Origin: Limnohabitans sp. 2KL-1
GTDB lineage: Bacteria > Pseudomonadota > Gammaproteobacteria > Burkholderiales > Burkholderiaceae_C
Assembly: GCF_003063435.1 (NCBI RefSeq)
Contig: NZ_NESL01000002.1
Location: 558,001 to 622,000, forward strand
DNA: 64,000 bases
Direction of reading: 5' to 3'
Made by a program: the position numbers and the translations under genes
In this document: positions 59,411 to 64,000 of the stretch, one piece after another
Layout of the letters: each line of letters begins with the position of its first letter
How positions within the stretch are numbered: position 1 is the first letter of the stretch
Notes under the pieces: generated by a model
Seen by the model: only the letters and a program-made list of their open reading frames with translations
Told to the model about the DNA's origin: nothing
Database searches by the model: none

Positions 59411-60100
59411 CACCGTGCACCAAGACGGACTGCTGTCATTGCCATAGACTTGCGACAAACCCAAGGCTTGCAAACGCAGCCTGGCCAATCCCGCCAGATC
59501 AGCCTTGAATTTGCCCTCGGCTGAGGGCGCGAACAACGCCGAGACCGATGGTGAGCCATCGTCCAAAGCGGTTTTGACTTCAGGCCCCACCTCAAACGCC
59601 TGCGGGCCGATGCATGGCCCCAACCAAGCCAGCACCTCGGTCACATTGACGCCAGCATGCAACAAATCGGACCACAGGACTTCCAGCACCCCCTGCCCCT
59701 GCTGGCCTGCAAGCCCACGCCATCCAGCATGAACTGCGGCCACCCATTGCCCTGCACCATCGCACAGCAGCACGGGCAAGCAATCGGCCACCATGATGGT
59801 GCAGGCCACCTCGCGGCAATCGGTCCAGCAAGCATCCGCCTGAACGCCATCCACCGAGGAAGAGTGCAAACGCACCGGGTGAACGCCATGCACTTGTTGT
59901 AAAAAAACAGGACGCCTCTCGATCACCTCGGCCAATCGCTGCCGATTGGACTGGACATGCGCGGGGCTATCGCCCACATGGTCCCCTAGGTTCATTCGGT
60001 CCCAAGGCGGCAAAGACACCCCCGCATGGCGACTGGTCATGAGCGCGCGCGCAGGCGCGGGCCAGTTGGGCAAAATCCAATGGTTAGGAATGTCTCGCAT
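59318..60100 (-). CDS. pgeF: Peptidoglycan editing factor / laccase-domain protein (PgeF, YfiH family)
   Basis: The 260-residue protein has the family core: QQVHGVHPVRL near residue 73, VADCLPVLLCD near 108, AVHAGWRGLAGQ near 124 and GPCIGPQAFEVG. In these enzymes the His and Cys bind a metal. Family members remove L-Ser from mis-built peptidoglycan precursors and can act on purine nucleosides. The start is ATG at 60100. The C-terminus overlaps the convergent small membrane protein. Confidence 0.9.
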   Translation of the reverse strand: MRDIPNHWILPNWPAPARALMTSRHAGVSLPPWDRMNLGDHVGDSPAHVQSNRQRLAEVIERRPVFLQQVHGVHPVRLHSSSVDGVQADACWTDCREVACTIMVADCLPVLLCDGAGQWVAAVHAGWRGLAGQQGQGVLEVLWSDLLHAGVNVTEVLAWLGPCIGPQAFEVGPEVKTALDDGSPSVSALFAPSAEGKFKADLAGLARLRLQALGLSQVYGNDSSPSWCTVSQADLFFSHRRDSRRFGQTGRMAACIWLDT

Positions 60101-60157
60101 CGTCAAATCATAGAGGTTGGGCAGAACATCGAAGGACTTTTATTGTGTAATCCTTGG

Positions 60158-60925
60158 ATGTCCAGCGAATCCCAAGCCCCCGCATTGCCCTGGATTTTGG
60201 CCAATGAGCCATTGCCCCCCGCCACCTCGGCATGGGGTCCCTCATCCCCTGCGCCCGGCTTGCTCGCAGCCAGCAGCGACCTGTCTGCTGAACGCTTGCT
60301 GCAAGCGTATGCCCAAGGCATTTTTCCCTGGTTCAGCCCCGGTCAACCGGTTCTTTGGTGGAGCCCTGACCCTCGCATGGTGCTGCAAACTGACCAATTT
60401 CGCTTCCACAGGTCGCTGCGCAAAACCCTCCAACGTTGGCAGCTTTCACCCGATTTCGAGTTGTGCTTTGACCGGGATTTCCCACAAGTCATCCGTCGCT
60501 GCGCTGAGGCCTATCGGCAAGGCCAGAATGGCACTTGGATCGTGCCCCAAATGGTCACAGCCTATGAGGACTTGCATCGTCTGGGCTTTGCCCACAGCTG
60601 CGAAGTCTGGCTCAGGGGTGAGCTCGTAGCGGGTTTGTATTTTGTGGCACTGGGTCACGCTGTTTTTGGTGAGTCGATGTTCACCCGCCTCACCGATGGC
60701 TCCAAGTTGGCTTTGAGTTGCCTGGTCAGTGTTTGCCGCCAGCATGGCATCCTCGCCATCGACTGTCAGCAAAACACGCGCCACCTGGCGTCAATGGGTG
60801 CCCGTGAAGTCCAAAGGAGTGAATTCTTTTGCACCCTGCAAACCGCACAAAAACAACCGAACATCCCGTGGGCCACGCAAACTTTATACTGGCCCACCTT
60901 GATGGCTCTGGACCCTCGCAAGTGA
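60158..60925 (+). CDS. aat: Leucyl/phenylalanyl-tRNA-protein transferase
   Basis: The 255-residue enzyme attaches Leu or Phe to N-terminal Arg/Lys, creating a bacterial N-degron for ClpS/ClpAP. Conserved parts are [67 protein letters not shown] and the catalytic-side DCQ. ATG at 60158 is chosen over a longer frame. Its stop overlaps the start of the bpt gene (GTGA). Confidence 0.94.
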   Translation: MSSESQAPALPWILANEPLPPATSAWGPSSPAPGLLAASSDLSAERLLQAYAQGIFPWFSPGQPVLWWSPDPRMVLQTDQFRFHRSLRKTLQRWQLSPDFELCFDRDFPQVIRRCAEAYRQGQNGTWIVPQMVTAYEDLHRLGFAHSCEVWLRGELVAGLYFVALGHAVFGESMFTRLTDGSKLALSCLVSVCRQHGILAIDCQQNTRHLASMGAREVQRSEFFCTLQTAQKQPNIPWATQTLYWPTLMALDPRK

Positions 60926-61674
60926 CCCTTCTGAAAGACCTTCCGCTTCAGGCGCTGCAGTTTTATGCCACTGCCCCTTATGAGTGCAGCTATCTCTCGC
61001 ATCGCTCTGCGCGATCGCAAGTGGCCACGCCCAGCCATTTGATTCACAACGAGGTCTATTCGGACTTGGTTGAACAAGGTTTTCGCCGCAGCGGGATGTT
61101 CACCTACCGACCCTACTGTGATGGCTGCCAGGCTTGCCAGCCTTTGCGCGTCAAAGTGGCCGAATTCAAGCCTGACCGGAGCCAATGCAGAGCACTGAAG
61201 GCGCATCGGCATTTGAGCGTTCGGGTGCTGGATCTGCATTTCGCGCCAGAACACTACGCCCTGTATTTGCGCTATCAGAATGCCCGCCACTGCGGCGGCG
61301 GCATGGATCAAGACAGTGTGGACCAGTACACACAATTCCTTTTACAAAGCCGCGTTAATTCACGCATCATCGAATTCAGGCTGCCCCGGGCAGATGGTCA
61401 GCCAGGTGACCTCAAGATGATCAGCATCGTGGATGTCCTGAACCACGGCCTGTCTGCGGTTTACACCTTTTACGAGCCCGATGACCGCGCCAGTTACGGC
61501 ACTTACGGCGTGCTCTGGCAGATACAACAGGCACGCGACTTGAGCTTGCCTTTTGTTTATCTGGGTTACTGGATAAAAGGCAGTTCAAAAATGAATTACA
61601 AATCGCGTTTCAAGCCATGCCAGTTGCGGGTGCATGGCGAATGGCGCGATTTTGACGGCGCGAACCCGCCCTGA
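60922..61674 (+). CDS. bpt: Aspartate/glutamate leucyltransferase
   Basis: The 250-residue enzyme transfers Leu to N-terminal Asp/Glu and so feeds the same N-degron pathway as Aat. The segment [21 protein letters not shown], the Cys cluster [13 protein letters not shown] near residue 70 and [21 protein letters not shown] are the family's wording. The start is inferred to be GTG at 60922, four bases inside the aat stop, because the family begins with T-x-L-K-D-L; the frame is open further upstream without similarity. Confidence 0.93.
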   Translation: MTLLKDLPLQALQFYATAPYECSYLSHRSARSQVATPSHLIHNEVYSDLVEQGFRRSGMFTYRPYCDGCQACQPLRVKVAEFKPDRSQCRALKAHRHLSVRVLDLHFAPEHYALYLRYQNARHCGGGMDQDSVDQYTQFLLQSRVNSRIIEFRLPRADGQPGDLKMISIVDVLNHGLSAVYTFYEPDDRASYGTYGVLWQIQQARDLSLPFVYLGYWIKGSSKMNYKSRFKPCQLRVHGEWRDFDGANPP

Positions 61675-61712
61675 CCTCCAGGCATGCTCAGCCTTCATTT
61701 CACAGTGTAAAA

Positions 61713-61731
61713 TATACTGGCATCTGCAGTA
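61713..61731. promoter_or_regulatory. Possible iclR-type promoter and operator
   Basis: TATACT, a good -10 box, overlaps an inverted repeat TACTG-(7 bases)-CAGTA just before the IclR-family gene. It could be its autoregulatory operator. No clear -35 box was found. Confidence 0.35.
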
Positions 61732-61735
61732 CACG

Positions 61736-62515
61736 ATGAAAAAAGATCCCGCCCTTCCCAACACGCCCACCATTCAGGTGATTGAGCGCATGTTCAGCTT
61801 GATTGATGTTTTGGCTTCGCGCGAAGAAGCCATTTCGCTCAAAGAAATCAGCCAGAAAACAGGTCTTCACCCTTCAACGGCCCACCGTATCCTGAATGAC
61901 CTGGCCACGGGCCGCTTTGTCGACCGTCCGGAGGCAGGCAGCTATCGCTTGGGCATGCGTTTGCTGGAGCTGGGCAACATGGTCAAAGGTCGCCTGAATG
62001 TGCGCGATGCCGCCTTGACGCCCATGCGTGATCTGCACAAGTTGATCCAACAACCGGTCAATCTGAGCATGCGCCAAGGCGATGAAATCGTCTACATCGA
62101 ACGCGCTTACAGTGAGCGCTCGGGCATGCAAGTGGTGCGCGCTATTGGGGGCCGAGCGCCCTTGCATCTGACGTCTGTGGGCAAGCTTTTTCTGGCTGCA
62201 GATGACCCCTTGCGTGTTCGCTCTTACGCCACACGAACAGGCCTGGCCGGTCAGACACGCAACAGCATCACGCAGCTGCAAGTGCTCGAAAGAGAGCTGG
62301 CTCGCGTCAAACATTCAGGGGTTGCTTTCGACAATGAAGAGCTTGAGCTGGGTGTGCGCTGCATCGCAGCAGGCATCTATGACGACCAGGGCAAGCTGTT
62401 GGCTGGTTTATCCATTTCCGCGCCAGCTGACCGGCTAGACGAAAGTTGGCTGCCCAAACTGCAGGAAACGGCCAAAGAAATATCCGGCACCCTTGGGCAT
62501 CACTCAGCCCACTGA
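61736..62515 (+). CDS. IclR family transcriptional regulator
   Basis: The 259-residue regulator has the IclR winged helix (QVIERMFSLIDVLASREEAISLKEISQKTGLHPSTAHRIL) at about 10-60 and a GAF-like effector domain (VGKLFLAAD, GVAFDNEELELGVRCIAAGIYDD). Targets are not adjacent in an obvious way: bpt lies upstream and pbpG downstream is convergent, so its target set is unknown. ATG at 61736 is chosen by the start of the HTH. Confidence 0.9.
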   Translation: MKKDPALPNTPTIQVIERMFSLIDVLASREEAISLKEISQKTGLHPSTAHRILNDLATGRFVDRPEAGSYRLGMRLLELGNMVKGRLNVRDAALTPMRDLHKLIQQPVNLSMRQGDEIVYIERAYSERSGMQVVRAIGGRAPLHLTSVGKLFLAADDPLRVRSYATRTGLAGQTRNSITQLQVLERELARVKHSGVAFDNEELELGVRCIAAGIYDDQGKLLAGLSISAPADRLDESWLPKLQETAKEISGTLGHHSAH

Positions 62516-62559
62516 GGCTGCGCTCAGTGGCATGGCGTCCCTTGCTGGACGCCGACTAC

Positions 62560-63633
62560 TCAACCGGGCAACTGTCCCGTCGACCGATTCTGGCTTGATT
62601 GATAGGCAGATTTTTTCTCCACCCATTTGCGCACGCGCTCGGCATCACCGATGCGGCTGAGTTTGCCGGCAGAATCGAGAAAAACCATGATCAGTTTGCG
62701 ACCCGCAACTTTGGCTTGCATCACCAGACACTGACCGGCCTCGGAGATGTACCCGGTTTTTTGCAGGCCGATTTCCCACTCCGGGTTCTTCACCAAGCGA
62801 TTGGTATTGTTGTACTGCAGCGTGCGGCTTCCGACTTCAACCTCACGACCGTGTGAAGTTGACAACTCCCGCAGCATGGGTTCTTTGTAGGCCGCGCCCA
62901 CCAACAAGGCCAAGTCATTTGCACTTGACTGGTTGCGGCTGGATAAACCTGTCGGCTCCACATAACGGGTATCGGTCATGCCCAACATTTGAGCACGCTG
63001 GTTCATGCGCGATACAAATTCATGAAGACCACCCGGAAACGTTCTGCCCAGCGCATGTGCTGCACGGTTTTCACTGGACATCAAGGCCAAATGCATCAAT
63101 TCGCCTCGGCTCAACTCCGTGCCTACCGCCAACCGCGAGGAACTGCCCTTTTCCGTGTCCACATCGGCCTGGGTGATCGTGATGCGCTCCATCATCGACA
63201 AATTGGCTTCCGAGACCACCAAACCCGTCATGAGTTTGGTCAGCGATGCGATAGGCAAAACGGCATGGTCATTTTTGCGGAACAAGACCTCCTGAGTTTC
63301 CTGATCCACCACAAGCGCCACACTGGAGCGCAAGTCCAGCGCATCCGAAGTGGACCGCAATCCAGCGATCTGACCAAAAGAGGCTTTGACAGGCTGAACA
63401 TTCTGTCGGGACTTGACCCTGGAAGTCTTCTTGGCAGCTTGCACGTTCTGACGCGGTGTGGTTTTACCCGTGCTCTTGCCTGTCTTCTGAACTTTCTTCG
63501 GCGTTTGCTTGCCTGTTTGCGCATACGCCAGGCTCGACTGACCTGCCACGATGGTCAACAAACCCACCGACATGAAGAAAACAGCCACACGCAACCATGC
63601 TTTGGGAGAGGGAGAAAATGCAGCGAATTTCAA
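62560..63633 (-). CDS. pbpG: D-alanyl-D-alanine endopeptidase (PBP7/8 family)
   Basis: The protein of about 357 residues is a periplasmic serine peptidase cutting D-Ala-meso-DAP cross-links. SxxK is in ASLTKLMTG, SxN in SSENRAAHAL and KTG in LQKTGYISEAG. A signal segment (WLRVAVFFMSVGLLTIVAG) is followed by a Lys/Thr-rich linker of about 45 residues. The start is uncertain: TTG at 63633 has AGGA seven bases upstream, while the frame is open to 63717. Confidence 0.88.
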   Translation of the reverse strand: MKFAAFSPSPKAWLRVAVFFMSVGLLTIVAGQSSLAYAQTGKQTPKKVQKTGKSTGKTTPRQNVQAAKKTSRVKSRQNVQPVKASFGQIAGLRSTSDALDLRSSVALVVDQETQEVLFRKNDHAVLPIASLTKLMTGLVVSEANLSMMERITITQADVDTEKGSSSRLAVGTELSRGELMHLALMSSENRAAHALGRTFPGGLHEFVSRMNQRAQMLGMTDTRYVEPTGLSSRNQSSANDLALLVGAAYKEPMLRELSTSHGREVEVGSRTLQYNNTNRLVKNPEWEIGLQKTGYISEAGQCLVMQAKVAGRKLIMVFLDSAGKLSRIGDAERVRKWVEKKSAYQSSQNRSTGQLPG

Positions 63634-63692
63634 TGTCGTGTCCTGGCAGGCTAAAGGGGATTTCACAAAAACTGAACCTAGTTTAATCAAAT

Positions 63693-63731
63693 AAAAAAAG
63701 TCACGCAAGAACAACAACTTACGTGACTTTT
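63693..63731 (-). terminator. Rho-independent terminator of leuA
   Basis: On the minus strand AAAAGTCACG pairs with CGTGACTTTTTTT around a 16-base loop, about 35 bases after the leuA stop. The run of T residues follows directly. Confidence 0.75.
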
Positions 63732-63764
63732 GTAAAGCAAAAAATTACTTATTTAGAATTCATT

Positions 63765-64000
63765 TTAACCTTGTGCAGCCACCCTGTCGGTCGTACTTTG
63801 CAGTTTATTCAATGCACTGAGGTACGCCTTGGCGGAAGCCACGACGATGTCCGGATCGGAACCCACGCCATTGACCACGCGGCCACTGTTTTGCAAACGA
63901 ACCGTGACTTCACCCTGACTTTCTGTCGAGCCACTGATGGCGTTGACCGAATACAAAACCATCTCAGCGCCACTCTGGACATGCGCTTCAATGGCTTTGA
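63765..64000 (-). CDS. leuA: 2-isopropylmalate synthase, C-terminal end (5' partial)
   Basis: About 78 C-terminal residues are inside the window. The gene runs in from the right edge. The visible part ([66 protein letters not shown] with breaks omitted) is the LeuA regulatory domain that binds leucine for feedback control. The synthase makes the first committed step of leucine synthesis. The catalytic barrel is outside the window. Confidence 0.93.
   Translation of the reverse strand, partial: KAIEAHVQSGAEMVLYSVNAISGSTESQGEVTVRLQNSGRVVNGVGSDPDIVVASAKAYLSALNKLQSTTDRVAAQG

Overview
The window looks like chromosomal DNA of a beta-proteobacterium of the order Burkholderiales, most likely Comamonadaceae (Limnohabitans/Rhodoferax-like). 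This is inferred from high-GC coding throughout, a BktB-type thiolase and PHB enzymes of the Cupriavidus type, a Bug/TTT periplasmic receptor, and an iscRSUA-hscBA-fdx set. I could run no database search, so the rank below order is a judgement. Nearly all of the 64 kb is coding. I see no prophage, insertion sequence, rRNA or CRISPR array. There is one tRNA gene, tRNA-Val(CAC).

Layout. 1-5 kb: 3' end of a TRAP transporter permease, an MscS-type channel, an ECHDC3-like crotonase, a histone-deacetylase-family amidohydrolase and the lytic transglycosylase MltB. 6-9 kb: a visibly A/T-richer patch with a serine hydrolase and an FG-GAP lipoprotein, probably acquired. 9-16 kb: SDR, NUDIX, Hpt, DusC, GNAT, then two multiheme cytochromes c in translational overlap. 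16-22.5 kb: BktB thiolase facing a collinear 2OG-oxygenase / MetE-core / flavin monooxygenase / acyl-CoA ligase set. 22.6-27.3 kb: an HTH-receiver protein, then a LysR regulator divergent from two paralogous hydrolases and a Bug receptor. 27.4-33.8 kb: tRNA-Val, dnaQ and the complete isc operon with a candidate IscR site. 33.9-42.6 kb: uvrB, a chromosomal ccdAB pair, a large lipoprotein, an aspartate/aromatic aminotransferase, PHB depolymerase and an orphan RnfB. 42.7-52 kb: the full propionyl-CoA to succinyl-CoA route (methylmalonyl-CoA mutase, MeaB, PccB, PccA and a probable epimerase) on one strand, with a VapBC pair plus a third small gene embedded in it and a divergent GntR regulator. 52-64 kb: RimJ-like GNAT, DusA, NfeD/SPFH pair, phaC-phaA-phaB, PgeF, the N-end-rule transferases Aat and Bpt, IclR, PbpG and the end of leuA.

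How the parts fit. Carbon storage and short-chain acyl-CoA metabolism dominate. PhaA, BktB and PhaB make 3-hydroxyacyl-CoA, PhaC polymerises it and PhaZ degrades it, while the propionyl-CoA operon would drain or balance the C3 units that could otherwise enter copolymers. No clearly new defence system is visible. The most unusual items are the toxin-antitoxin genes coupled by 1-4 base overlaps to meaB, a family of GTTGAGCG repeats at three gene junctions, an HTH-receiver fusion in reversed order, a CcdB whose toxicity-determining C-terminus is altered, and hexanucleotide tracts in two genes.
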